Part shown: in pieces, positions 1-8,178 of the stretch | How the letters are laid out: every line of letters starts with the position of its first letter | How positions within the stretch are numbered: the stretch's first letter is position 1 | Assembly (NCBI GenBank): GCA_034189165.1 | Contig: JAXHVN010000023.1 | Coordinates: 1 to 23,607 of the forward strand | DNA: 23,607 nucleotides | Direction of reading: 5' to 3' | DNA from: JAASSS01 sp021767745 | Lineage (GTDB): Bacteria; Pseudomonadota; Gammaproteobacteria; UBA5335 | The notes under the pieces: generated by a model | What the model was told of the DNA's origin: nothing | Seen by the model: the letters and a program-made list of their open reading frames with translations, nothing else | The model's database searches: none | Made by a program: the position numbers and the translations under genes

Positions 1-790
1 GGATGGTGGTGATGACCACCTTGGCATCCGGGTCGATGCGCGGGCCGTGCAGGTGCTGGACGATGTAGGTGTCGGTGAAGCGGTTGGCGGCGCCGGGCGG
101 GTGGAAGTTCTGGAACTCCTTCAGCGTCTGGTCGCCGAGGTTGTTGCGGTCCACCAGAAACAGAATGCGTTTGGCGCCCGCCTCGCGGATCAGCCGCCAG
201 GAGAACGAGCAGGCGGTGAAGGTCTTGCCGGCGCCGGTGGCGAGCTGGATCAGCGCCCGGGGGCGGTCCTCGGCCAGCGATTGCTCGAGCCCCGCGATGG
301 CCTCGATCTGGCAGTCGCGCAGGCCGCGCGGGTCGAGCGGCGGCATCTGCCGCAGGCGGGCGCGCAGGGTGTCGGGCTGGCGCAGCCAGTCGTGCAGCGT
401 CTCGGGGCGGTGAAAGGCGAACAGCCGGCGCGAGCGCGGCTTTGGGTCGCGCCGGTTGCAGAAGAAGGTCTCGGCGCCGGTGCTCTCGTAGTCGTAGACG
501 AGCAGGTCGTCCCAGCGGGCCAGATGCTCCGGCAGGCTGAGCATGTACTTCTCGGACTGCTCGGCGACGCCGCTTAAGGTCACGCCGGTCTTCTTGGCCT
601 CGATGACGCCCGCGGCCTTGCCGGAGACGAACAGCAGGTAGTCGCAGGGCCCGGCCGGCAGCGGGAATTCACGCACTGCCACGCCCAGGGCCGCGTTGCG
701 GTCGAGGTGGTCCCGGTCCTGCAACGCCCAGCCGGCAGCGGTGAGCAGTGCATCGATGGATTGGCGGGCGAGTTGTTCCGGGGTTCCCAA
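1..790 (-). CDS. hsdR: Type I restriction enzyme R subunit, N-terminal part (cut by window edge)
   Basis: HsdR is the DNA-translocating and cleaving subunit of a type I restriction-modification complex. About 263 N-terminal residues are present; the rest lies beyond the left edge. The N-terminal nuclease core is visible as Asp50 (PCDYLL) and Glu64-Ala-Lys66 (GVIEAKK), a PD-(D/E)xK arrangement. It is followed by a superfamily 2 helicase start: Walker A ATGAGKT from residue 184 and motif Ia ILFLVDRNNLGDQT. No ATG fits. I chose TTG at 790 because AAGGAAGG lies about 8 nt upstream and the protein then begins GTPEQLARQSIDALL, as in relatives; a second in-frame TTG is at 796. hsdM and hsdS are not in the window and would have to lie to the left. 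The gene is transcribed in the same direction as nifHDK but is separated from it by a strong terminator. The family call is firm; the exact start is less so. Confidence 0.88.
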   Translation of the reverse strand, partial: MGTPEQLARQSIDALLTAAGWALQDRDHLDRNAALGVAVREFPLPAGPCDYLLFVSGKAAGVIEAKKTGVTLSGVAEQSEKYMLSLPEHLARWDDLLVYDYESTGAETFFCNRRDPKPRSRRLFAFHRPETLHDWLRQPDTLRARLRQMPPLDPRGLRDCQIEAIAGLEQSLAEDRPRALIQLATGAGKTFTACSFSWRLIREAGAKRILFLVDRNNLGDQTLKEFQNFHPPGAANRFTDTYIVQHLHGPRIDPDAKVVITTI

Positions 791-838
791 GGCCAACGCC
801 TTCCTTTTCGCTGGCCTGGGCGGTGGCCAAGTGCCGGA

Positions 839-868
839 ACTATATGAAACGCCCGGCGAGATTGACAG
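839..868 (-). promoter_or_regulatory. Possible sigma-70 promoter for hsdR
   Basis: On the minus strand, CTGTCA (863-868) and TATAGT (839-844) are separated by 18 nt. They would start transcription near 832, about 40 nt before the TTG start of hsdR. This AT-richer patch stands out in GC-rich DNA. It is a motif match only. Confidence 0.35.
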
Positions 869-974
869 ATTTGCGGCATCGTGGATTGCACGCTGGCCCC
901 GCCCCCGATCGAGCGCGTTCCCAAGGCGACAAATACAACCCCCACCTCCTAATCTCGCGCTTTTTTCCCACGCC

Positions 975-988
975 GAATCAGCTGATTC
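975..988. repeat. Perfect 14-bp palindrome
   Basis: GAATCAGCTGATTC is a perfect inverted repeat with no spacer. It lies about 107 bp upstream of the -35 element of the possible hsdR promoter. It could be an operator for a dimeric regulator, but no regulator gene is in view. Confidence 0.5.
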
Positions 989-1290
989 ACCCTCGGCCCT
1001 GATCTTGCTTTGGCCGCTGGGCCGGTGGCGTGCCGGCGTTGCCAGCGGCGACACTCACGCCCATCTTCGGTTTTGCACCGCGAAACCTGCGGCCGGGTGT
1101 TCGAGCTGCTGGTACGTGGCGGCCCGCCGACATGTCCGCAGCGCGGCAGCCCGCGCGCAGCCAAGCAGGCGTCGGCGCCGCCCGCGCCCGGCAGGTCGAA
1201 GCGGTTGCTGGAGCCGGATGGCTGAAGGGATCGCGCGGCAGCGGGCGCAGTGCGGGCTGTGGGCTGGCGGACAAATCGCGGAGGCCCCAC

Positions 1291-1322
1291 AAAAAAAGGC
1301 CGCGGGAGGTGCCCCGCGGCCT
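1291..1322 (-). terminator. Intrinsic terminator of the nifHDK operon
   Basis: Read on the minus strand, AGGCCGCGGG pairs perfectly with CCCGCGGCCT around a 6-nt loop (GCACCT), and the 3' arm runs directly into a run of T. It begins about 22 nt after the nifK stop codon. This is a textbook rho-independent terminator, and it closes the operon after nifK. Confidence 0.93.
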
Positions 1323-1343
1323 CGTGCGTCGCTGGCGTTGCGC

Positions 1344-2900
1344 CTAGCGAATGATGTCGTAGCTGTAGTCGGTCTTGGCCGGCACGATGGTGTTCTTGTC
1401 GATGTCCTCGAAGATGCGGTCGAGGATCCACACCAGCACGTTCAGCCCGCCCTGATAGCCCCACACCGGGTAGCGGTGGTGGTGGTGGCGGTCGAAGATC
1501 GGAAAGCCGATGCGGATCAGCGGCGTGCCGGTGTCGCGCTCCAGGTACTTGCCATAGGTGTTGCCGATCAGGAAGTCGACCGGCTCGGTGAACAGCAGCG
1601 AGCGCATGTGCCACAGGTCCTTGCCGGCGTAGGCGTTGCAGCCCTGGCCGAACGGCGAGCCGTCGAACAGTGCCTGCATCTTCGCGGCCCATTCCTTGTT
1701 GCCGTTGGTGGCCAGCACATGGGTCGGCTCGGCGCCCAGTTCCAGCAGGAAGGCGGCCAGGCCAAGGCACAGGTCCGGGTCGCCGTAGATGGCGAACTTC
1801 TTGCCGTGGATGTGGGCGCTGGAATCGGCGATGGCATCGACCAGCCGGCCACGCTCCTTCGCCAGCGCGTCGGGGATCGCCCTGCCGGTGAGGCGGGAGA
1901 TCTCCATCAGGAACCGGTCGGTGCCGGCGACACCGATCGGATGGTTGAAGGCCAGCGTCTCCTGCCCCTTGCCGGCGCAGAATTCCAGCGTCTTGCGGGT
2001 GCAGAACTCCTGCATGGATACGGTCGCTCCGGCATGCAGTGCCTCGGCCGCGTCGGCCAGCGTGGTGCCGCCGTCGTACATGCGGAACTGCCCGTCGGTC
2101 GGCGTATCCCAGACGTCTGAGGGGTCGCAGAGCATGGTGTGCTCCACGCCCATCAGCTCCAGCAGGCGCCGCACTTCGCGCTGATTGCCGACAGCGTAGC
2201 CATCGAACCCGCCGACGAAGTTGATCTTGCCGTTCGGCACCCGCTCGGGCACCGGCTCGGTGCCGGACTTGCCGTCCCAGAAGTGCTTGAGCACCCCGAG
2301 CAGGGCGTTGTCGTAGCCGGTCACGTGGCTGCCGACGAAGGCCGGGGTGTGGCTGTAGGGCACGTCGAAGGTGTCGGGCACCGAGCCCTTCTCCTTGGCG
2401 TTCTTGATGAAGGCATTCAGGTCATCGCCGATCACCTCCGCCATGCAGGTGGTGGAGACGGCGATCATCTTCGGCTGGTAGAGCGAGTAGGCGTTGGCGA
2501 GCCCATCGATCATGTTGTTCAGCCCGCCGAACACGGCGGCGTCCTCGGTCATGCTCGAGGACACGCACGAGGTCGGCTCCTTGAAGTGGCGGCTGAAGTG
2601 GCTGCGGTAATAGGCCACGCAGCCCTGCGAGCCGTGCACGAACGGCAGCGTGCCCTCGAAGCCCACCGCCACGAACACGGCACCCAGCGGTTGGCAGGCC
2701 TTGGCGGGATTCACCGTGAGCGCTTCGCGGGCGAAGTTTTTCTCGCGGTATTCCCAGCTCTTGGTCCACTCGCTGGCCTGTTGCAGCCTGTCTGCCGGCT
2801 CGGGGTTCTCGAACTGCTTCTTGTTCTCGAACATCTCGAGATATTCCGGGCTGCGGAACAGCTGGAAATGATCGACGACATGGTCGGCGTTCTGGGTCAT
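1344..2900 (-). CDS. nifK: Nitrogenase molybdenum-iron protein beta chain
   Basis: The 518-residue NifK pairs with NifD to form the cytoplasmic alpha2-beta2 MoFe protein that reduces N2. The three beta-side P-cluster cysteines are visible: Cys69 (PAKACQPLG), Cys94 (HGSQGCVAY) and Cys152 (STTCMAEVIGDD). The N-terminal extension (HFQLFRSPEYLEMFENKK) is typical of the Mo-nitrogenase beta chain and argues against VnfK or AnfK. The length fits the family. The ATG at 2900 follows AGGAG at a spacing of about 7 nt. It is the last gene of nifHDK, 82 nt after nifD, and is followed by a strong terminator. No truncation or missing key residue is seen. Confidence 0.98.
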   Translation of the reverse strand: MTQNADHVVDHFQLFRSPEYLEMFENKKQFENPEPADRLQQASEWTKSWEYREKNFAREALTVNPAKACQPLGAVFVAVGFEGTLPFVHGSQGCVAYYRSHFSRHFKEPTSCVSSSMTEDAAVFGGLNNMIDGLANAYSLYQPKMIAVSTTCMAEVIGDDLNAFIKNAKEKGSVPDTFDVPYSHTPAFVGSHVTGYDNALLGVLKHFWDGKSGTEPVPERVPNGKINFVGGFDGYAVGNQREVRRLLELMGVEHTMLCDPSDVWDTPTDGQFRMYDGGTTLADAAEALHAGATVSMQEFCTRKTLEFCAGKGQETLAFNHPIGVAGTDRFLMEISRLTGRAIPDALAKERGRLVDAIADSSAHIHGKKFAIYGDPDLCLGLAAFLLELGAEPTHVLATNGNKEWAAKMQALFDGSPFGQGCNAYAGKDLWHMRSLLFTEPVDFLIGNTYGKYLERDTGTPLIRIGFPIFDRHHHHRYPVWGYQGGLNVLVWILDRIFEDIDKNTIVPAKTDYSYDIIR

Positions 2901-2929
2901 CTTGCGACTCCTGCGGTAGTCGGCCGGCG

Positions 2930-2980
2930 GGCTGGCCGGGGCCGCCCGCCGTCGGTCGGTATCGTTGCGCCCGGCCAGCC
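2930..2980 (-). other. RNA stem-loop between nifD and nifK
   Basis: GCTGGCCGGG at 2931-2940 is perfectly complementary to CCCGGCCAGC at 2970-2979, and one more pair forms at 2930/2980. The arms enclose about 29 nt. The hairpin starts right after the nifD stop codon and ends before the nifK ribosome site. It has no T run, so it more likely protects or staggers mRNA than terminates it. Its role is inferred. Confidence 0.6.
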
Positions 2981-2982
2981 GG

Positions 2983-4440
2983 TCAGGCGGCCTGCCAGGG
3001 GGCGGTGGTCATGGACCACACCGGGTTGTTGATGGCCATGTCCATGTCACGGGCGAAGATGGCGAAGCCGTCGTAGCCGTGATAGGGGCCGGAATAGTCC
3101 CAGGAGTGCATCTGCCGGAACGGGAAGCCCATTTTCTGGAAGACGTACTTTTCCTTGATGCCCGAGGCCACCAGATCCGGCTGCAGCGCATCGACGAACT
3201 TTTCGAATTCATAGCCCGTCACGTCGTCGTAGATCAGCGTGCCGTCCTTCACGTAGTGGGTGGTGCGCTGATAGTCGTCGTTGTGGCCGAATTCATAGCC
3301 GGTACCGATCACCTCCATGCCCAGATCCTCGTAGGCGCCGATCACGTGCCGTGGGCGCAGGCCGCCGACGAACAGCATCACCTTCTTGCCTTCCAGGCGC
3401 GGGCGGTACTTGTCCACCACCGCCTGCATCAGCGGCTGGTACTTGGCGATGACGCGCTCGGCGCCCTCCTTGATCCTGTCGTCGAAGTGGCTGGCGATCT
3501 CGCGCAGCGACTCGGCGATCTTCGTCGGACCGAAGAAGTTGTATTCCACCCAGGGGATGCCGTACTTCTCCTCCATGTGCCGGCTGATGTAGTTCATCGA
3601 CCGGTAGCAGTGCAGCACGTTGAGCTTGGCCTTGGGCGTGGCTTCCAGCTCGGCCAGCGAGCCATCGCCGGACCACTGCGCCACCACCCGCAGGCCCATT
3701 TCCTCCAGCAGGATGCGGGAGGACCAGGCATCGCCGCCGATGTTGTAGTCGCCGATGATGGCGACGTCATATGGCGTGCTCTGGAGAGCGCTCTTCTCGG
3801 GGTCGAGCTTGTCGAACACCCAGTCGCGGATGGAATCGTTCGCGATGTGATGCCCGAGCGACTGGCTCACGCCGCGAAAGCCCTCGCAGCGCACCGGCAC
3901 GATGGTCTTGCCGTCGTACTCCTTCGACTTCGCCTTCGACACCGCCTCGATGTCATCGCCGATCAGGCCGATGGGGCATTCGGACTGCACCGTGATGCCG
4001 TGGTTGAGCGGGAACAGTTCCTGGATCTCGTCCATGATCCTGGCGAGCTTCTTGTCGCCGCCGAAGACGATGTCCTTTTCCTGGAAGTCGGACGTGAACT
4101 GCATGGTCACAAAGGTGTCCACGCCGGTCGTGCCGATGTAGTAGTTGCGCCGCGCGGCCCAGGAATACTGGCCGCAGCCGACCGGCCCGTGCGAGATGTG
4201 CACCATGTCCTTGATCGGGCCCCACACCACGCCCTTCGAGCCGGCATAGGCGCAGCCGCGGATCGTCATCACGCCCGGGATGGACCGCGCGTTGGACTTC
4301 ACGCCGCAGTCGGACTCGCCCTGCTCATAGCTGCCCAGGTGCTTCGCCCGGCGCTTGGCGGCCTTGGCCGGGTAGGCCGCGAGCACCTCCTCGACCAGCG
4401 CCTGATTGCGCTCGTTGCTGTTTTCCACTGGCACGCTCAT
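2983..4440 (-). CDS. nifD: Nitrogenase molybdenum-iron protein alpha chain
   Basis: The 485-residue NifD carries FeMo-co, where N2 is reduced, and shares the P-cluster with NifK. The P-cluster ligands are Cys63 (TIRGCAYAG), Cys89 (GPVGCGQYSW) and Cys155 (SECPIGLIGDD). The FeMo-co ligands are Cys278 (NVLHCYRSMNYI) and His445 (QMHSWDYSGPYHG). All active-site residues are therefore present. An upstream in-frame start at 4473 exists, but ATG at 4440 is preferred: AGGAGA sits 7 nt before it, and MSVPVENSNERNQALVEEVL is the usual kind of N-terminus. It lies 117 nt after nifH and 82 nt before nifK in one operon. Confidence 0.98.
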   Translation of the reverse strand: MSVPVENSNERNQALVEEVLAAYPAKAAKRRAKHLGSYEQGESDCGVKSNARSIPGVMTIRGCAYAGSKGVVWGPIKDMVHISHGPVGCGQYSWAARRNYYIGTTGVDTFVTMQFTSDFQEKDIVFGGDKKLARIMDEIQELFPLNHGITVQSECPIGLIGDDIEAVSKAKSKEYDGKTIVPVRCEGFRGVSQSLGHHIANDSIRDWVFDKLDPEKSALQSTPYDVAIIGDYNIGGDAWSSRILLEEMGLRVVAQWSGDGSLAELEATPKAKLNVLHCYRSMNYISRHMEEKYGIPWVEYNFFGPTKIAESLREIASHFDDRIKEGAERVIAKYQPLMQAVVDKYRPRLEGKKVMLFVGGLRPRHVIGAYEDLGMEVIGTGYEFGHNDDYQRTTHYVKDGTLIYDDVTGYEFEKFVDALQPDLVASGIKEKYVFQKMGFPFRQMHSWDYSGPYHGYDGFAIFARDMDMAINNPVWSMTTAPWQAA

Positions 4441-4499
4441 CGTCAATTCTCCTGCTGTGCTTGATGCCGGCACCGTTGGCGCCGGACGCTGCGGCGAGC

Positions 4500-4552
4500 C
4501 CGCGGCCGGAAGGGGCCGGCGCCCGGAACGGTTTCCAGGCGGCCGGCCGCGG
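4500..4552 (-). other. RNA stem-loop between nifH and nifD
   Basis: CCGCGGCCGG (4500-4509) pairs perfectly with CCGGCCGCGG (4543-4552), and a smaller CTGGAA/TTCCGG hairpin is nested inside. The outer arm begins only a few bases after the nifH stop. Hairpins at this place in other diazotrophs are linked to nifH transcript being more abundant than nifDK. That function is inferred here. Confidence 0.65.
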
Positions 4553-4557
4553 CGCGG

Positions 4558-5439
4558 TCAGGCGACGGCTTCGCCGGCGGTCTTGCCGACCATCGACTCG
4601 TCGATCTGCTTCATCACGCCGTGCTCCAGCAGCAGATCCTCCAGCTCGTCCATGGTGATGGGCGTGGGGATGATTCCCTTGCCGGCATTGGCGTGGATCT
4701 TCTGGGCCAGCGTGCGGTACTCGTCGGCCTGCTTGGACTCCGGCGCGTACTCCATCACCGTCATGCGCCGCAGCTCGGCGTGCTGGACGATGTTGTCGCG
4801 CGGCACGAAGTGGATCAGCGTGGTGCCGAGCTTGGCGGCCAAGGCCTCGGCCAGTTCCAGCTCCTTGTCGGTCTGGCGCTCGTTGCAGACCAGGCCGCCC
4901 AGCCGCACGCCGCCGGAATTGGCGTACTTCAGGATGCCCTTGGAGATGTTGTTGGCCGCATACATGGCCATCATCTCGCCGGACATGACGATGTAGATTT
5001 CCTGCGCCTTGTTCTCGCGGATGGGCATGGCGAAGCCGCCGCACACCACGTCGCCCAGCACGTCGTAGGACACGTAGTCGATGCCCTCGTAGGCGCCTTC
5101 CTCTTCCAGGAAGTTGATCGAGGTGATCACGCCGCGGCCGGCACAGCCGACGCCCGGCTCCGGGCCGCCCGACTCCACGCAGCGGATGTCGCGATAGCCG
5201 GTCCGCATGACCTCATCGAGTTCCAGGTCCTCCACCGTGCCGGCCTCGGCGGCCAGTGAGAGGATCGTGTCCTGCGCCTTGGCGTGCAGGATCAGGCGGG
5301 TGGAATCCGCCTTCGGGTCGCAGCCGACGATAAGGATGCGCTGGCCCATCTCCGCGAGTGCGGCCAGGGTGTTCTGCGAGGTGGTCGACTTGCCGATGCC
5401 GCCCTTGCCGTAAAACGCAATTTGCCGTAGATCGCCCAT
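4558..5439 (-). CDS. nifH: Nitrogenase iron protein (dinitrogenase reductase)
   Basis: The 293-residue NifH is a homodimer that uses MgATP and a 4Fe-4S cluster to pass electrons to the MoFe protein. The P-loop GKGGIGKS is at residues 11-18. The 4Fe-4S ligands are Cys99 (GVGCAGRG) and Cys133 (VVCGGFAMP). Arg102 next to Cys99 is the residue that DraT ADP-ribosylates in species that have DraT. A TTG-initiated extension to 5454 is possible, but ATG at 5439 has AGGAGAG just upstream and gives the standard MGDLRQIAFYGKGGIG start. It is the first gene of nifHDK and is driven from the divergent sigma-54 region at 5571-5710. Confidence 0.98.
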   Translation of the reverse strand: MGDLRQIAFYGKGGIGKSTTSQNTLAALAEMGQRILIVGCDPKADSTRLILHAKAQDTILSLAAEAGTVEDLELDEVMRTGYRDIRCVESGGPEPGVGCAGRGVITSINFLEEEGAYEGIDYVSYDVLGDVVCGGFAMPIRENKAQEIYIVMSGEMMAMYAANNISKGILKYANSGGVRLGGLVCNERQTDKELELAEALAAKLGTTLIHFVPRDNIVQHAELRRMTVMEYAPESKQADEYRTLAQKIHANAGKGIIPTPITMDELEDLLLEHGVMKQIDESMVGKTAGEAVA

Positions 5440-5570
5440 TGAACTCTCCTGCAATGTTCGTTGGTCTCAACTGTGGCCGGGCCGGCGCCGTGCCTGTCGC
5501 CTGGGCGGGCCGCTCGACCGGGATGCAATCTGCCTACCGGTCCCTTTCCGGCCGTGGCATCGCTGGCAGT

Positions 5571-5586
5571 GCAACTCCCGAGCCAA
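5571..5586 (-). promoter_or_regulatory. Sigma-54 promoter of nifHDK
   Basis: On the minus strand TTGGCTCGGGAGTTGCAC gives a -24 GG and a -12 GC exactly 10 nt apart, with TTGGC and TTGCA matching the consensus. The start would be near 5560, about 120 nt before the nifH ATG. The NifA-type sites lie about 112 and 142 bp upstream of that start, the usual range. A weaker GG-N10-GC lies at 5525-5538. Confidence 0.85.
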
Positions 5587-5602
5587 CGCCGCAGAATCTG
5601 AC

Positions 5603-5615
5603 CAACCCCATGATT
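5603..5615 (-). promoter_or_regulatory. Possible IHF site
   Basis: AATCATGGGGTTG on the minus strand matches the IHF consensus (WATCAANNNNTTR) at all defined positions but one. It lies between the NifA-type sites and the nifH -24 element, beside an unusually AT-rich tract (5611-5630). IHF usually bends nif promoters at this place. Confidence 0.55.
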
Positions 5616-5664
5616 TAACTAGGTTTTATCCGGCGCCTTTCGCCGCAGCCGACAGGGGATCACC

Positions 5665-5680
5665 TGTGCCGGACACGACA
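5665..5680. promoter_or_regulatory. NifA upstream activator site, copy 1
   Basis: TGT-GCCGGACACG-ACA matches the NifA binding pattern TGT-N10-ACA. Its centre is about 112 bp from the predicted nifH start and about 107 bp from the predicted rightward start, so it could serve both promoters. Confidence 0.8.
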
Positions 5681-5694
5681 CAGCACGGTCGGCA

Positions 5695-5710
5695 TGTCGT
5701 GAACGACACA
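5695..5710. promoter_or_regulatory. NifA upstream activator site, copy 2
   Basis: TGT-CGTGAACGAC-ACA matches TGT-N10-ACA, with extended symmetry TGTCGT-GA-ACGACA. It is centred 30 bp, about three helical turns, from copy 1, so both would lie on one face of the DNA. Confidence 0.82.
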
Positions 5711-5753
5711 CGGCTTCGGCCAGCTGTCGGCTCCGGCCGAGTTCGTGCCGAGC

Positions 5754-5767
5754 GGCATGCTTCTTGC
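5754..5767 (+). promoter_or_regulatory. Sigma-54 promoter of the receiver-like gene
   Basis: CGGCATGCTTCTTGCG has a -24 GG and a -12 GC exactly 10 nt apart, with GGCA and TTGC matching consensus. The start would fall near 5779. The two NifA-type sites are then at about -77 and -107. Confidence 0.68.
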
Positions 5768-5830
5768 GCAGAATCGACGCGGCCGCCGGCCCGGCGCCGC
5801 TCAGTCCGCGGCTCGCAGGAGGTCGACGAC

Positions 5831-6247
5831 ATGCAGATCGGCGTGAAAACCCTGACATCGGTGGAGAACCACCGCGTATTCGTGCTGGAAAGCGAGGACA
5901 TCACCCGCACCGCGCTGCAGTTCATGCTGCATGACGCATACGAAACCCATGAATTCTCCGACCCTCTGCGGGCGCTGGCGCGCGCGCACGACTGGCCGCC
6001 GGATCTGCTGCTGCTGGGGCCGGCGCTGCTCGCCGTGCGCGGGCGCACGCTGCTGTCCGAGCTTGCCCTCACCCTGCCCCGCACCCGCCTGCTGCTGGTC
6101 GGCGATCCGGCCGCCCCGGTGATCGAGCAGGCGCTGCAGGCAGGCACCGCCTGCAGCGTGATCACCCTGCCGCTGCGGCTCGAGGCCGTGCGCGCGGCGG
6201 TGGATGCCGCCCTGGCCCGGACCCAGGCCCTGCCCCCCGCCAGCTAG
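5831..6247 (+). CDS. Receiver-like protein without phospho-acceptor, nif-linked
   Basis: This 138-residue protein looks like a lone response-regulator receiver domain. The acidic strand end (VFVLESEDITRTALQFML), the hydrophobic strand (PPDLLLLGPALL) and the late strand (SVITLPLRLEAVRAAV) follow the receiver pattern. The usual phosphorylated Asp after the third strand is Gly, and the conserved Lys before Pro is Leu, so phosphorylation is unlikely. No output domain follows. ATG at 5831 has a perfect AGGAGG 8 nt upstream; an open frame extends back to 5666, but it would run through the promoter elements. It is transcribed away from nifH and toward isc, so a nif-related regulatory or scaffolding role is inferred. 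The fold assignment comes from pattern only. Confidence 0.75.
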   Translation: MQIGVKTLTSVENHRVFVLESEDITRTALQFMLHDAYETHEFSDPLRALARAHDWPPDLLLLGPALLAVRGRTLLSELALTLPRTRLLLVGDPAAPVIEQALQAGTACSVITLPLRLEAVRAAVDAALARTQALPPAS

Positions 6248-6260
6248 CGTCGCCCGCCCC

Positions 6261-6286
6261 TGGCCGACCATGGCCGATGTCGGCCA
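6261..6286 (+). other. Stem-loop after the receiver-like gene
   Basis: TGGCCGAC and GTCGGCCA form a perfect 8-bp stem with a 10-nt loop, 13 nt after the stop codon. There is no T run, so it is at most a weak terminator or a 3'-end stabiliser. Confidence 0.4.
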
Positions 6287-6292
6287 CGCGCC

Positions 6293-6308
6293 TGTCGCAA
6301 CCACGACA
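6293..6308. promoter_or_regulatory. NifA-type upstream site before isc
   Basis: TGT-CGCAACCACG-ACA fits TGT-N10-ACA. Its centre lies about 155 bp upstream of the start predicted from the sigma-54 element at 6429-6444, which is within the working range of NifA sites. Confidence 0.7.
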
Positions 6309-6428
6309 GCCACCCGCCTGCGGCCGGCGCCATCAACGCCGTGGGGGCCGCAGCCGAAGCCGCCAAAGCCGCGCCACCAGCGGCCAACGACGCGGCGGCA
6401 GCCGCGGGCCGGCGCCTGCGCCAAGAAC

Positions 6429-6444
6429 TGGCACAGCCGTTGCT
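6429..6444 (+). promoter_or_regulatory. Sigma-54 promoter of the isc operon
   Basis: TGGCACAGCCGTTGCT matches the sigma-54 consensus (TGGCAC-N5-TTGCW) at every defined position. The start would be near 6455, giving a leader of about 58 nt before the iscS ATG. It is the best sigma-54 match I found in the window. Confidence 0.9.
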
Positions 6445-6512
6445 GAAGACCCGCCAACAGGCCCGCAACGGCTGCGCCCTCCGGGGGTGCGGCGCCGGCA
6501 GAGATACCCGCC

Positions 6513-7736
<1,224 letters not shown>

Positions 7737-7756
7737 ACATCGAAGGAGAGCGGGCA

Positions 7757-8152
7757 ATGACGTACAGCGACAAGGTCCTGGATCACTACGAGCGGCCGCG
7801 CAACGTCGGCAACCTCGACACTGCGGCGCCGGAGGTCGGCACCGGCATGGTCGGCGCGCCGGCCTGCGGCGACGTGATGCGGCTACAGATCCGCGTCGGC
7901 GCCGACGGCGTGATCGAGGAGGCACGCTTCAAGACCTACGGCTGCGGCTCGGCGATCGCCTCCAGCTCGCTGGTGACCGAGTGGGTCAAGGGCCGCACGC
8001 TGGAACAGGCGCTGGCGATCCGCAATGCCGAGATCGCCGAGGAACTCGCGCTGCCGCCGGTGAAGGTGCATTGCTCGGTGCTGGCCGAGGACGCCATCAG
8101 GGCCGCCGTGGCCGACTACCGCGAGAAGCAGGCCGCCACCTCGGCCATCTAG
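7757..8152 (+). CDS. iscU: Fe-S cluster scaffold IscU
   Basis: IscU is the scaffold on which 2Fe-2S clusters are built from IscS sulfur and then released by HscA/HscB. The 131-residue product has the three cluster cysteines Cys37 (GAPACGD), Cys63 (YGCGSAIASSS) and Cys106 (KVHCSVLAEDAI). Asp39 and His105 are present, as is the HscA-binding LPPVK at 99-103. It is a single-domain IscU; the ferredoxin-like and C-terminal Nfu domains of NifU are absent. The ATG follows AAGGAGAG at a 6-nt spacing, 20 nt after iscS. Confidence 0.97.
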   Translation: MTYSDKVLDHYERPRNVGNLDTAAPEVGTGMVGAPACGDVMRLQIRVGADGVIEEARFKTYGCGSAIASSSLVTEWVKGRTLEQALAIRNAEIAEELALPPVKVHCSVLAEDAIRAAVADYREKQAATSAI

Positions 8153-8178
8153 CCGCCCCAACTCCGGAGGAAGGGCCC

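Larger units (their letters stand above)
791..1343. other. Non-coding gap between hsdR and nifK
   Basis: No convincing gene is seen on either strand in these 553 bases. Open frames here have low-complexity Arg/Pro/Ala compositions typical of chance frames in GC-rich DNA. The gap holds the possible hsdR promoter, a 14-bp palindrome at 975-988, a lone TGT-N10-ACA at 1258-1273 and the nifK terminator at 1291-1322. From 990 to 1257 I see nothing I can name. Confidence 0.6.
5440..5830. promoter_or_regulatory. Divergent nif control region
   Basis: This 391-bp gap separates nifH (leftward) from the receiver-like gene (rightward). It holds, in order, the nifH leader, a sigma-54 promoter for nifH, an IHF-like site, two NifA-type sites 30 bp apart and a sigma-54 promoter for the rightward gene. 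Each element is listed separately. I see no small gene in it. Confidence 0.8.

Noticed and set aside
1258..1273. TGT-N10-ACA (a NifA-type site) just past the nifK terminator.
   Set aside because: I found no sigma-54 element at a usable distance on either strand, and about one such match is expected by chance in this much sequence.
5525..5538. Second sigma-54-like element for nifH (GG-N10-GC, with TTGCA at -12).
   Set aside because: Its -24 part is CGGTA, much poorer than the element at 5571-5586, which also lies at a better distance from the NifA-type sites.
5666..5830. N-terminal extension of the receiver-like protein back to 5666.
   Set aside because: It would run through the NifA-type sites and the sigma-54 promoter and has an Arg-rich chance composition; ATG at 5831 has a perfect AGGAGG.
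6341..6512. Ala-rich open frame before iscS.
   Set aside because: It covers the isc sigma-54 promoter, continues as a shadow of iscS in another frame and has low-complexity composition.
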